Part shown: piece by piece, positions 43,850 to 52,064 of the stretch | Layout: every line of letters begins with the position of its first letter | How positions within the stretch are numbered: position 1 is the first letter of the stretch | NCBI GenBank assembly: GCA_050262775.1 | Contig: JBLNEO010000116.1 | Coordinates: 1 to 64,000, forward strand | Length of the DNA: 64,000 bases | Source of the DNA: DATHTC01 sp050262775 | GTDB lineage: Bacteria; Actinomycetota; Thermoleophilia; Gaiellales; Gaiellaceae | Direction of reading: 5' to 3' | The notes under the pieces: model-generated | Database searches by the model: none | What the model saw: only the letters and a program-made list of their open reading frames with translations | What the model was told of the DNA's origin: nothing | Position numbers and translations under genes: made by a program

Positions 43850-44481
43850 AGGTGGTCGTCACACGCCCGCGGAGGCGGGCCGACGAGCTCGTCGAGCGGC
43901 TCGAGGCACTCGGGCACGAGGTCGTGGTGTGCCCGCTGATCGAGACGCAGCCGCTCGGCGACGACCCGATCGACGTCGCCGGCTACGACTGGGTGGTGGT
44001 CACGAGCCGGACCGGCGCCGAGGAGCTGCGGCGGCGGATGCGCGGCTCGCCGGCGCGCGTGGCGGCGATCGGGACCGCGACGGCGGACGCGCTCGGCGGC
44101 GCCGACCTCGTCCCCCGCGTGTCGACGCAGGAAGGCCTGCTCGCGGAGCTGCCGCGGCCGGCGGGGCGGGTGCTCTTCGCCGGAGCCGAGGAGGCGCGAC
44201 CGCTGCTCGCCGAGGCGCTCGGCGCCGACGTCGTCCCGCTCTACCGCACGCGCCGCCTCACCCCCGAGGCGTTCCCGCGCGACGCCGAGGTCGTCCTGCT
44301 CGCCTCCGCGTCGGCCGCCGAGGCCTACGGGGCGCTCGCGCGCGCGGCGCCGGCGATCTCGATCGGCCCGCAGACGACCGCCGCGGCGACCGCGGCAGGC
44401 GTCAGAATCGTCGCCGAGGCAACGACCCACGACGTCGCCGGCCTCGTCGACGCGCTCACCCGATGGTCATCACCTTCCTGA
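43846..44481 (+). CDS. hemD: uroporphyrinogen-III synthase
   Basis: 211 residues from GTG 43846. It has the two-domain HemD fold: VVVTRPRRRADELVERLEALGHEVVVCPLIE, DWVVVTSRTGAEEL, VLFAGAEEARPLLAEAL and ISIGPQTTAAATAAGV. It closes hydroxymethylbilane with inversion of ring D. HemD is poorly conserved, and operon position supports the call. Its last 19 bases overlap the SAM hydrolase gene. Confidence 0.9.
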   Translation: MKVVVTRPRRRADELVERLEALGHEVVVCPLIETQPLGDDPIDVAGYDWVVVTSRTGAEELRRRMRGSPARVAAIGTATADALGGADLVPRVSTQEGLLAELPRPAGRVLFAGAEEARPLLAEALGADVVPLYRTRRLTPEAFPRDAEVVLLASASAAEAYGALARAAPAISIGPQTTAAATAAGVRIVAEATTHDVAGLVDALTRWSSPS

Positions 44482-45269
44482 CCGACTTCGGCCTCTCCGA
44501 CGACTTCGTCGGGGTCTGCCACGGCGTGATGAAGCGCATCGCGCCCGACGCGCACGTGATCGACATCACCCACGGGATCCCGCCGCAGGCCGTGCTCCAG
44601 GGCGCGCTCGTGCTCGCGAACACCGTCCCCTACATGCCCGAGGGCGTGCACCTCGCCGTCGTCGACCCCGGCGTCGGCGGCTCGCGGCGGCCGCTCGCGC
44701 TGCGCGACGCGGCCGGCCGGCTCTACGTCGGGCCCGACAACGGGCTGCTGATCCCCGCCGCGCTCCGGAACGGCGGCGTCGCGGAGGCGCGCGAGCTCGC
44801 GAACCCGGACTACGCGCTCCCCTCCGTCTCGCGGACGTTCCACGGCCGTGACCTCTTCTCGCCCGCGGCCGCGCACCTCGCGAACGGCGTCGAGCTCGCG
44901 AAGCTCGGGCCGCCGCTCGACCCGGACGCGCTCGTCCGCCTCGACCTCCCCGAGCCGACCGTCGGCGAGGCGCGCATGCGCGCGACGGTGCTCTACATCG
45001 ACACGTTCGGGAACGTCCAGCTCAACCTCACGCGCGAGCACCTCGAGCGGATCGGCGTCCTCCCCGGGACGACCGTCGAGCTCGCGAGCGGCCCCGACCG
45101 CTTCTACGCCGTGGCCGCGCGGACGTTCGCGGACGCGCGCCCGGGCGACCTGCTCCTGTACGAGGACAGCTACCGCAACATCGCGCTCGCGATCAACCGC
45201 GGGAGCGCCGCCGCGATCCTCAACGCCGCGCCCGGCCGCGAGCTCCTGATCAGGGTCGACCGCGACTGA
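44463..45269 (+). CDS. SAM hydrolase (SAM hydroxide adenosyltransferase, DUF62)
   Basis: 268 residues. The family motifs are FLTDFGLSDDFVG at the start, VVDPGVGGSRRPLAL, YVGPDNGLLIPA and the C-terminal beta domain with IDTFGNVQLNL. Members split S-adenosylmethionine to adenosine and methionine; relatives are the fluorinase and chlorinase. The usual physiological need is unclear. It starts inside hemD, so it appears to be co-expressed with heme synthesis. Confidence 0.9.
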   Translation: MVITFLTDFGLSDDFVGVCHGVMKRIAPDAHVIDITHGIPPQAVLQGALVLANTVPYMPEGVHLAVVDPGVGGSRRPLALRDAAGRLYVGPDNGLLIPAALRNGGVAEARELANPDYALPSVSRTFHGRDLFSPAAAHLANGVELAKLGPPLDPDALVRLDLPEPTVGEARMRATVLYIDTFGNVQLNLTREHLERIGVLPGTTVELASGPDRFYAVAARTFADARPGDLLLYEDSYRNIALAINRGSAAAILNAAPGRELLIRVDRD

Positions 45270-45279
45270 GCACGAAACG

Positions 45280-45318
45280 AGGGACGTCCGTGCCGGTCGA
45301 CCGCGCGCGAACGTCCCT
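45280..45318. repeat. imperfectly spaced inverted repeat after the SAM hydrolase gene
   Basis: AGGGACGT (45280-45287) and ACGTCCCT (45311-45318) can pair in an 8-bp stem around 23 bases. An 11-base direct repeat GGTCGACCGCG occurs at 45254-45264 and 45295-45305. Confidence 0.4.
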
Positions 45319-45342
45319 GTGCGTCCGGATCCTATGCGCGAC

Positions 45343-45373
45343 GGCCCCGGGCGACAACCCGCCGCCCGGGGCC
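45343..45373 (-). terminator. strong hairpin between convergent genes
   Basis: GGCCCCGGGCG and CGCCCGGGGCC form a perfect 11-bp stem around a 9-base loop, 7 bases beyond the purine permease stop. It probably ends that transcript and could also act on the plus strand. Confidence 0.65.
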
Positions 45374-45380
45374 GGGTGCC

Positions 45381-46871
45381 CTAGATCCAGCTGAGGTTGT
45401 CCTGCATGAGCGGCACGAGGAAGTACAGGGCGAACGCGCCCGCCGCGAGCCACATGAACGGGTTCACCTCGCGCGCCTTCCCCTGCGCGGCGCGCACGAC
45501 GACGTACGCGATGAACCCGAAGCCGATGCCGTTCGTGATCGAGTACGTGAACGGCATCAGCATGATGATCAGCGCCGCCGGCAACCCGATCTCGAGCCGC
45601 GAGAAGTCGATCCCCGCGAGGCGGCGCTGCGCGGCCTCGGCCGCGGTCGCGGGTTGGTGCGTCACCTCGGCCGCCTCGCCCTCCTCCTCGGTGAGCACCG
45701 AGACCATGAGGAAGCCGACGATCACGAGCGCGGCGGCCGTCGCCTGCGGCGGCACCATGCCGATGATCGGCGCGAAGAACATGAACGGGAGGAAGAGGAA
45801 GCCGCACACGACGGCGACCCATCCGGTGCGCCCGCCCGCGCTGACGCCGGCGCCCGACTCGATGTAGGTCGTCGCCGACGAGGTCGACGACGCGCCGCCG
45901 GCGATCGCCGCGAGCGAGTCGACGAGCAGGGGCTTCTTCACCTCGGGCATCTCGCCCTGCGCGTTCACGTACCCGGCCTGGCGGCCGACCCCGACGAGCG
46001 TCCCCATCGTGTCGAAGAAGTCCGCCATGAAGAGGGTGAACACCCAGACGATCGCCGAGACGACGGCGAGCTCCGTGAACGCGTCGAAGTTGAAGTTCCC
46101 GAGGAGGGTCAGGTCGGGGTTCTCGTACACGTCGCCCGGCCAGGACGCTCCGGCGGTGAACCCGGCGTCGTTGCCCGAGGCCTCGTTGATCACGACGGCC
46201 GCGATCGTCGCGAGGATGATCCCGGCGACGAGGTCGCCCCGGAACCCGCGCGCACGGAGGACGATCGTCACGACGAGCCCGAAGATCGCGACCGCGATCG
46301 GCCACGTGGTGAGATGCCCGAGGGTCACGGGCGTCCCCTCGCCGCGGACGACGATGCCGGCCTGGTTGAGCCCGATGAACGCGATGAAGAGGCCGATGCC
46401 GATGGCGATCGCCTTCTTCAGCTCGAGCGGGATCGCGTTGAAGATCTTCTCGCGCCAGCCGGTGAGGACGAGCGCGGTGACGGCGATGCCCTCGAGCACG
46501 ATCAGCCCCATCGCGGCCGGGAACGACAGCCCCTCGCCGACGACGAGCCCGAACGCGACGACGGCGTTCAGGCCGAGGCCGGGCGCGATCGCATACGCCA
46601 TGTTGGTGTAGAGGCCCATCAGCATCGTCATCACGCCCGCGACGAGGCACGTGACGGCGAGCACCTGGTCGAACGGCAGGCCCCGGCTCGCGAGATCGGG
46701 GATCCCCGCGAAGCTGAGGATCTGCGGGTTCACGAAGATGATGTACGACATCACGATGAACGTCGTGAGGCCGGCCATCGTGTCGCGCCCGAGCGTGGTG
46801 CCGTGCTCGGCGAAGCGGAAGTAGCGCTCGAGGAACGTCCCGCGCCTCAGCGTCCCGGCCATCTCGGCCAT
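45381..46871 (-). CDS. NCS2 family purine permease, AzgA/PbuG type
   Basis: 496 residues with about 13-14 membrane segments. Family blocks are TFIVMSYIIFVNPQIL near the N-terminus, APGLGLNAVVAFG, FMADFFDTMGTLVGVG, SSTSSATTYIESGAGV and SITNGIGFGFIAYV. AzgA-type carriers import adenine, guanine and hypoxanthine with protons. A charged cytoplasmic loop (TEEEGEAAEVTHQPATAAEAAQ, shown in part) is longer than usual. GGAGGGAG lies just upstream of ATG 46871. No purine riboswitch is seen before it. Confidence 0.92.
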   Translation of the reverse strand: MAEMAGTLRRGTFLERYFRFAEHGTTLGRDTMAGLTTFIVMSYIIFVNPQILSFAGIPDLASRGLPFDQVLAVTCLVAGVMTMLMGLYTNMAYAIAPGLGLNAVVAFGLVVGEGLSFPAAMGLIVLEGIAVTALVLTGWREKIFNAIPLELKKAIAIGIGLFIAFIGLNQAGIVVRGEGTPVTLGHLTTWPIAVAIFGLVVTIVLRARGFRGDLVAGIILATIAAVVINEASGNDAGFTAGASWPGDVYENPDLTLLGNFNFDAFTELAVVSAIVWVFTLFMADFFDTMGTLVGVGRQAGYVNAQGEMPEVKKPLLVDSLAAIAGGASSTSSATTYIESGAGVSAGGRTGWVAVVCGFLFLPFMFFAPIIGMVPPQATAAALVIVGFLMVSVLTEEEGEAAEVTHQPATAAEAAQRRLAGIDFSRLEIGLPAALIIMLMPFTYSITNGIGFGFIAYVVVRAAQGKAREVNPFMWLAAGAFALYFLVPLMQDNLSWI

Positions 46872-46986
46872 CTGCTCCCTCCCGGTCGAACGTCGGAAAC
46901 GGAGGCCCGAACGTAAGGCGCGCGCCGGTCGGAGCGGCAGGCGTCGCGGGTGCGAACGCTGCGCTCGTTGCGACGACGAGAGGAGG

Positions 46987-47059
46987 TGGCGAGGGCCGGA
47001 CTCGAACCGGCGACACCCCGGTTTTCAGCCGAGTGCTCTACCAGCTGAGCTACCTCGCC
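46987..47059 (-). tRNA. tRNA-Phe (GAA)
   Basis: A 73-nt cloverleaf: acceptor GGCGAGG pairs with CCTCGCC plus discriminator A. The D-arm is GCTCAGCTGGTAGAGC, the anticodon loop CTGAAAA carries GAA (forward 47024-47026), and the T-arm contains GGTTCGAGTCC. CCA is not encoded. It lies upstream of the purine permease on the same strand. Confidence 0.97.
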
Positions 47060-47107
47060 ACGGGAGAGGGAGTGTAGCCGCGGCCGCCCGTGCCGGAGCC
47101 GATCGTC

Positions 47108-47113
47108 TAGCCT
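47108..47113 (+). promoter_or_regulatory. -10 element for the leaderless arginase gene
   Basis: TAGCCT ends 7 bases before GTG 47121, without a ribosome site. Confidence 0.45.
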
Positions 47114-47120
47114 CTCGGCC

Positions 47121-48026
47121 GTGTCCGGGCAGCGCGGTTCCGTTGCGGTCATCGGCGCTGCGCTCGACCTGGGGCAGGCGCGCCGTGGCGTCGACATGGG
47201 GCCGTCGGCGATCCGGTACGCCGGCCTCGAGGAGCGGCTGCGCGAGCTCGGCTACGAGGTGCTCGACCACGGCAACGTGCCGGCGCCGGTCGTCGAGTCG
47301 GTCGAGCTCCGCGACCGCGAGGCGCGCTACCTCCCCGAGGTGAAGGCGACGTGCGAGCGGATCGCGCTCCTCGTCGACGACGCCGTGCGCGGCGGGTCGA
47401 TCCCGCTCGTCCTCGGCGGCGACCATTCGGTCGGCCTCGGGACGCTCGGGGGGATGTGGCGCGTGCACGGGCCGGGCGGGGTGCTCTGGATCGACGCGCA
47501 CGGCGACCTCAACACGCCGCAGACCTCCCCGAGCGGGAACGTGCACGGGATGGTGCTCGCGGCGGCCCTCGGCCTCGGCGACGGCGCGTTCGCGACGGGC
47601 ACGTGGGCGCTGCCGCTCGTCGATCCCGGCCGGGTCGCGCTCGTCGGCGTCCGCTCGCTCGACGACGGGGAGCGTGCGCGGCTGCGCGAGCTCGACGCGC
47701 GGGTCTTCACGATGAGCGAGATCGACCGCATGGGGCTCGAGCGCTGCATCCGCGAGGCGCTCGCGCACGTCGCCGGCCCCGGCTTCGTGCACGTGTCGCT
47801 CGACATGGACGTCGTCGACCCCGCCTACGCGCCCGGGGTCGGGACGCCCGTGCGCGGCGGGTTGTCCTACCGCGAGGCGCACCTCGCGATGGAGCTCGTG
47901 GCGGAGTCGGGGCTCGCGGGGTCGATCGAGGTCGTCGAGGTGAACCCGATCCTCGACCGCGGGAACGAGACGGCGTCCCTCGCCGTCGAGCTCGTGGCCT
48001 CGGCGCTCGGGGCGACGATCCTTTAG
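47121..48026 (+). CDS. rocF: arginase
   Basis: 301 residues. The binuclear manganese ligands are seen in LVLGGDHSVGLG, WIDAHGDLNTP and VSLDMDVVDPAYAPG. SGNVHGMVLAAALG and EVNPILDRGNETA are arginase-specific and argue against agmatinase or formiminoglutamase. It hydrolyses arginine to ornithine and urea. The stop shares TTAG with the convergent hydrolase gene. Confidence 0.94.
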   Translation: MSGQRGSVAVIGAALDLGQARRGVDMGPSAIRYAGLEERLRELGYEVLDHGNVPAPVVESVELRDREARYLPEVKATCERIALLVDDAVRGGSIPLVLGGDHSVGLGTLGGMWRVHGPGGVLWIDAHGDLNTPQTSPSGNVHGMVLAAALGLGDGAFATGTWALPLVDPGRVALVGVRSLDDGERARLRELDARVFTMSEIDRMGLERCIREALAHVAGPGFVHVSLDMDVVDPAYAPGVGTPVRGGLSYREAHLAMELVAESGLAGSIEVVEVNPILDRGNETASLAVELVASALGATIL

Positions 48027-48799
48027 CCGAGGAAGCGGTCGACGGCATCGCCGGTCTCCCGGAGCGCGTCCCACATCACGATGTGTCCGCCGGGGACCGT
48101 CGCGACCTCGAGCTCGTCGATCCCCTCGCGCAGCACCTCGACCACGACGTCGGGGACGACGTCCGAGTCGGCGCCGTGGACGACGAGCGTCGGCACCTGC
48201 ACCGTCTCGAACGGCGGCGGCGGCTTCGCCATCTCGCCGAACGCCGCGACGACGGATGCCTGGCAGTAGCGGTAGCGCCAGCGGCCGTCGTCGCCCTCCG
48301 CGAGGTGGACGTCGACCTCCTCCTGGACGAGTTCGTGCGGCGTCGACCGCAGGCGGCTCTCGCCGAAGCGGCGCTCGAGCGCCTCCGCGGGGGACGCGTA
48401 CGAGCGGTCGCGGCGCTCGCTCTCCGCGCGCTCGAGCGCGACGTGCGGCGGCACCCACACCGCGGGATCGAGGAGCACCGCGCGCCGCACGAGCTCGGGG
48501 CGGTCGGCGACGAGCTCGAGCACGAGCCGGCCGCCGAAGCTGTGGCCGACCCAGTCGGCGCCGTCGACTCCGAGCGCCCGCGTCGTCTCGTGGAGGTCGT
48601 CGAGGTGCGTCTCGAGGTCCCACGGCGGCTCCCACGTCGAGGCGCCGTGGCCGCGGAGGTCGAGCGCGATCACGCGGTAGCGGCCGGAGAGGCGCGTCGC
48701 CAGCCGGCGGAACCGGTGCCCGCCGGCGTTGACGCCGTGGAGGCAGACGACCGCCGGCGCCTCGGGGTCGCCCCATTCGACGTGGTGGAGGACGGCTAC
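48023..48799 (-). CDS. alpha/beta hydrolase without a canonical start codon
   Basis: 258 residues if it starts at the GTA of GTAG (48799), where the TAG is the rarA stop. The fold is clear: LHGVNAGGHRFR oxyanion region, nucleophile serine in GHSFGGRLV, aspartate in HGADSDVV and histidine in PGGHIV. The N-terminal strand VAVLHHVEWGDPEAP is typical of the family, but the frame has no ATG, GTG or TTG near it. Substrate unknown. Expression would depend on reinitiation after rarA. Confidence 0.82.
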   Translation of the reverse strand, partial: VAVLHHVEWGDPEAPAVVCLHGVNAGGHRFRRLATRLSGRYRVIALDLRGHGASTWEPPWDLETHLDDLHETTRALGVDGADWVGHSFGGRLVLELVADRPELVRRAVLLDPAVWVPPHVALERAESERRDRSYASPAEALERRFGESRLRSTPHELVQEEVDVHLAEGDDGRWRYRYCQASVVAAFGEMAKPPPPFETVQVPTLVVHGADSDVVPDVVVEVLREGIDELEVATVPGGHIVMWDALRETGDAVDRFLG

Positions 48800-50052
48800 G
48801 GCCCGCGCTCCTCGCCGGTTCCCGACGGCCGGTAGTACGTCCGCCCGCGCAGCTCCTCGGGCAGGTGCTCGGTCTCGAACCCGCGCGGGTCGTCGTGCGG
48901 GTAGACGTAGCCCTTCCCGTGGCCGAGCTTGCGGCCGCCGTAGCTGCCGTCGCGGAGGGCCTTGGGCGGCTTGACGTTGCCGAGCTCGCGCACGTCGCGC
49001 GTCGCCTCGTTGAGGGCCACGTAGCTCGCGTTCGACTTCGGCGCGAGCGCGAGGTAGATCGCCGCCTGCGACAGGTTCAGCCTCGCCTCGGGCAGGCCGA
49101 CGTGCTCGACCGCCTGCGCCGCCGCGACGGCGACGAGCAGCGCGCGCGGGTCGGCGTTCCCGATGTCCTCCGAGGCGAGGACGACCATCCGCCGTGCGAT
49201 GAAGCGGGCGTCCTCGCCGCCCTCGAGCATCGCCGCGAGGTAGTAGACGGCGGCGTCGGGGTCGGACCCGCGCATCGACTTGATGAACGCCGACGTGAAG
49301 TCGTAGTGCGCGTCGCCGCCCTTGTCGTAGACCACCGGCCGCTTGCGGGCGGCGTCCTCCACGTGCCCCGCCGAGAGCGGCGCGTCCTCCGCCCGCGCCG
49401 TCTCCCATGCGAGCTCGAGCACGTTCAGCGCCGTCCGCGCGTCGCCGCCGGCACGCCGGATGATCAGCTCGACCAGCTCCCCGGGCACGTCCGCGCCGAG
49501 CTCGTCCGCGCCCCGGCGCACGATCTCCGCGAGCGCCTCCGGCCCGAGCGGCTCGAGCTGGTAGATCTGCGTCCGCGAGAGGAGCGCCGAGTTGACCTCG
49601 TAGTACGGGTTCTCCGTCGTGGCGCCGACGAGGGTGATCAGTCCGTCCTCGACCGCCGGCAGGAGCGCGTCCTGCTGCGCCTTGTTGAACCGGTGGATCT
49701 CGTCGAGGAAGAGGATCGTGCGCTGTCCGTGCGCACCGAGGCGCTCGCGGGCGCGCGCGAGGACGCCGCGGACGTCGGCGACGGACGCCGAGACCGCCGA
49801 CAGCTCCTCGAAGGCGGCGCCCGTGGTCGTGGCGACGATCCGGGCGAGCGTCGTCTTGCCCGTGCCCGGCGGGCCGAAGAAGATCGCCGACCGCACGCGG
49901 TCCTCCTCGATCGAGCGCCGCAGGGCCGACCCGGGCCCGACGACCCCCTCCTGGCCGACGAACTCGTCGAGCGTCCGGGGGCGGAGCCGCGCCGCGAGCG
50001 GGGCGACCTCGCGCGTCCGCTCCTGCGCCGCGTCGGAGAAGAGGTCTCCCAT
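48796..50052 (-). CDS. rarA: replication-associated recombination ATPase RarA/MgsA
   Basis: 418 residues from ATG 50052. It has an AAA+ domain with Walker A FFGPPGTGKTTLAR, Walker B LFLDEIHRFNKAQQDALLP and the sensor ATTENPYYEVN. The C-terminal tetramerisation region contains DFTSAFIKSMRGSDPDAAVYYLA and NLSQAAIYLALAPKSNA. It acts at stalled replication forks with single-strand-binding protein. It is divergent from the tryptophan dioxygenase gene. Confidence 0.95.
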   Translation of the reverse strand: MGDLFSDAAQERTREVAPLAARLRPRTLDEFVGQEGVVGPGSALRRSIEEDRVRSAIFFGPPGTGKTTLARIVATTTGAAFEELSAVSASVADVRGVLARARERLGAHGQRTILFLDEIHRFNKAQQDALLPAVEDGLITLVGATTENPYYEVNSALLSRTQIYQLEPLGPEALAEIVRRGADELGADVPGELVELIIRRAGGDARTALNVLELAWETARAEDAPLSAGHVEDAARKRPVVYDKGGDAHYDFTSAFIKSMRGSDPDAAVYYLAAMLEGGEDARFIARRMVVLASEDIGNADPRALLVAVAAAQAVEHVGLPEARLNLSQAAIYLALAPKSNASYVALNEATRDVRELGNVKPPKALRDGSYGGRKLGHGKGYVYPHDDPRGFETEHLPEELRGRTYYRPSGTGEERGP

Positions 50053-50059
50053 CCGCCGA

Positions 50060-50067
50060 AGTATGCT
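50060..50067. promoter_or_regulatory. shared bidirectional -10 for rarA and kynA
   Basis: Plus: TATGCT (50062-50067), 6 bases before GTG 50074. Minus: CATACT (50065-50060), 7 bases before ATG 50052. Four bases are used by both. Neither gene has a Shine-Dalgarno. Confidence 0.5.
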
Positions 50068-50073
50068 CCCCCC

Positions 50074-50781
50074 GTGGCGGTCGAGGACTTCTCGCAGCCG
50101 ATCCTCGCGGGCGAGGGTGGGAGCGACTACGAGCGCTACCTCCGGACGGACGAGCTGCTGCGGCTGCAGAAGCGGCCGGAGGAGCGGGCCCACCACGACG
50201 AGCTGCTCTTCCAGACCGTGCACCAGAGCTCGGAGCTCTGGCTGAAGCTCGCCTCCGAGGAGACGGAGGCGGCGGCCGGTCACCTCGGGCGGCGGGAGGT
50301 CGCGCCGGCGCTGCGCCTGCTCGCCCGCGTGCACCTCTGCCTGCGCTTCGTGACGGAGCAGCTCGACATGCTCGAGCGCATGTCGCCGTGGGAGTACCAG
50401 GAGATCCGTCGCGTGCTCGGTCACGGCTCGGGCTTCGACTCGCCCGGCTTCCGCGAGCTCCGGCGCTGGGCGCCCGCGCTCGTGCAGGAGCTCCACGCGA
50501 TCCTCCGCGAGCGCGGCCTCGACCTGCGCGGCCTCTACGTCGAGGGGCGTGAGCACGAGGAGCTCTACGGCCTCGCAGAGGCGCTGATCGAGCTCGACGA
50601 GCGTGCCCAGGCGTGGCGGATCCGCCACTACCAGGTGGTCGCCCGCGTCATCGGCGACCAGGTGGTGGGGACGCAGGGGACGCCCGTCGAGGTGCTCGGC
50701 CGGCTCGTCAAGCAGCGGTTCTTCCCCGAGCTGTGGGAGGTCCGGAACGCGCTGACGGCCTACGCGAAGGAGTCGGAGTAG
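50074..50781 (+). CDS. kynA: tryptophan 2,3-dioxygenase
   Basis: 235 residues from GTG 50074, somewhat short. SDYERYLRTDELLRLQKRP and HHDELLFQTVHQSSELWLK include the histidine that contacts the substrate indole; GHGSGFDSPGFRELRR is the second family block. The heme-ligand histidine is probably in WRIRHYQVVARVIG. The usual glycine-rich GTGGSSGVGYL is replaced by GTQGTPVEVLGRL, so this is a divergent member. It opens tryptophan to N-formylkynurenine; no other kynurenine gene is adjacent. Confidence 0.85.
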   Translation: MAVEDFSQPILAGEGGSDYERYLRTDELLRLQKRPEERAHHDELLFQTVHQSSELWLKLASEETEAAAGHLGRREVAPALRLLARVHLCLRFVTEQLDMLERMSPWEYQEIRRVLGHGSGFDSPGFRELRRWAPALVQELHAILRERGLDLRGLYVEGREHEELYGLAEALIELDERAQAWRIRHYQVVARVIGDQVVGTQGTPVEVLGRLVKQRFFPELWEVRNALTAYAKESE

Positions 50782-52064
50782 CCGTCGTCGAGCTCCTGCG
50801 GGAGCTCATCCGCGCCGACACCGTCAACCCGCCGGGCAACGAGACGCGCGTCGCGGAGATCCTCCGCGCGTACCTCGAGGAGGCGGGCGTCGAGGTCGAG
50901 CTGTACGCGAAGGTGCCCGACCGCGCGAACCTCGTCGCGCGCATCCGCGGCACCGGCGCCGGGCCGTCGCTCGCGTTCCTCTCCCACACCGACACGGTGC
51001 TCGCGGAGCCCTCGGAGTGGCAGCGCGACCCGTGGTCGGGCGCGATCGTCGGCGACGAGATCTGGGGACGCGGGGCGCTCGACATGAAGGGGCAGGTCGC
51101 GGCGAGCGCGGTGGCGCTGGCGACGCTGGCGCGCGAGGGCTTCCGCCCGAACGGCGACCTGCTCTTCGTCGCCGCGGCGGACGAGGAGGTCGGAGAGGAC
51201 TTCGGCCTGCAGTGGCTCGTCCGCGAGCACCCCGAGGCGGTCCGCGCCGACCTCGCGATCAACGAGGGCGGAGGCGACCGCGTCGTCCTCGGCGGCCGGC
51301 CGATCTACCTCTGTGCGACGGCCGAGAAGATGAGCGCGCCGTTCAGGCTCCGCGTGCACGGCCGCAGCGGGCACGCGTCGATGCCGTCGATCGCCGACAA
51401 CGCGCTCGTGAAGGCGGCGCGGATCGTCGAGACGCTCGCGGCGTATCGACCGCGCATGCGCCACATCCCCGAGACGGAGGAGCTGCTCCGCGTCGTCCTC
51501 GGCGAGGTGCCGCCGCCCGAGGACGCGGCCGCGCGGGCCGAGGCGGTGCATCCGCTCGCGCGCACGCTGGTCGAGCCGCTGCTCTCGCTGACGTTCACGC
51601 CGACGATGGTCGAGGCCTCGCGGAAGCGGAACGTGATCCCGGCCGTCTGCGAGCTGGTCGTCGACTCGCGCCTCCAGCCGGGGCGGCCGCCGGCGGAGCA
51701 GCTCGAGGAGCTGCGGGCGGCGATCGGCGAGGACGGCTACGAGTACGAGCCGATCGAGGCGATCGGCGGGACGCGGTCGCCCGTCGGCGGGCCGCTGTGG
51801 GACGCGGTCACCGCTTTCGTGGCCGAGGAGGATCCCGGCGCGGTCGTCGCCCCCGTCGGGTGCCCCGGCTTCACCGACAGCCACTGGATGCGGGACGCGT
51901 TCGGCACCGTCGCGTACGGCTTCTTCCCGATGCGGTCGATGGACCCCGAGGTCGCGGCGCTGCTCGTGCACTCGGCCGACGAGCGCGCGAACGTCGACGA
52001 CCTCGAGCTCGGCGTGCGGTGGCTGCGCTTCGCGGCGCGCCACGTGGGCGCGCTCAGCGCGTGA
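50733..52064 (+). CDS. M20 family metallopeptidase (ArgE/DapE/CPG2 type)
   Basis: 443 residues from GTG 50733, the only canonical start, which overlaps kynA by 49 bases. Zinc ligands are in FLSHTDTVLA, WGRGALDMKGQ, AADEEVGEDFG and the late VHSADERANVD histidine. The dimerisation domain includes VHGRSGHASMPS. The product could be a deacylase or carboxypeptidase. The family normally starts at VVELLRELIRADTVNPPGNET, which matches the GTA of GTAG at 50778 instead, the same arrangement as the rarA-hydrolase pair. Confidence 0.88.
   Translation: MGGPERADGLREGVGVAVVELLRELIRADTVNPPGNETRVAEILRAYLEEAGVEVELYAKVPDRANLVARIRGTGAGPSLAFLSHTDTVLAEPSEWQRDPWSGAIVGDEIWGRGALDMKGQVAASAVALATLAREGFRPNGDLLFVAAADEEVGEDFGLQWLVREHPEAVRADLAINEGGGDRVVLGGRPIYLCATAEKMSAPFRLRVHGRSGHASMPSIADNALVKAARIVETLAAYRPRMRHIPETEELLRVVLGEVPPPEDAAARAEAVHPLARTLVEPLLSLTFTPTMVEASRKRNVIPAVCELVVDSRLQPGRPPAEQLEELRAAIGEDGYEYEPIEAIGGTRSPVGGPLWDAVTAFVAEEDPGAVVAPVGCPGFTDSHWMRDAFGTVAYGFFPMRSMDPEVAALLVHSADERANVDDLELGVRWLRFAARHVGALSA

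Noticed and set aside
44463..45269. Halogenase (chlorinase/fluorinase) instead of SAM hydrolase
   Set aside because: The loop that defines the fluorinase is not evident, and the genomic context is heme synthesis, not halometabolite production.
46872..46986. Purine riboswitch upstream of the NCS2 permease
   Set aside because: No conserved purine-aptamer loops are visible in the 115 bases, and a tRNA gene lies immediately upstream.
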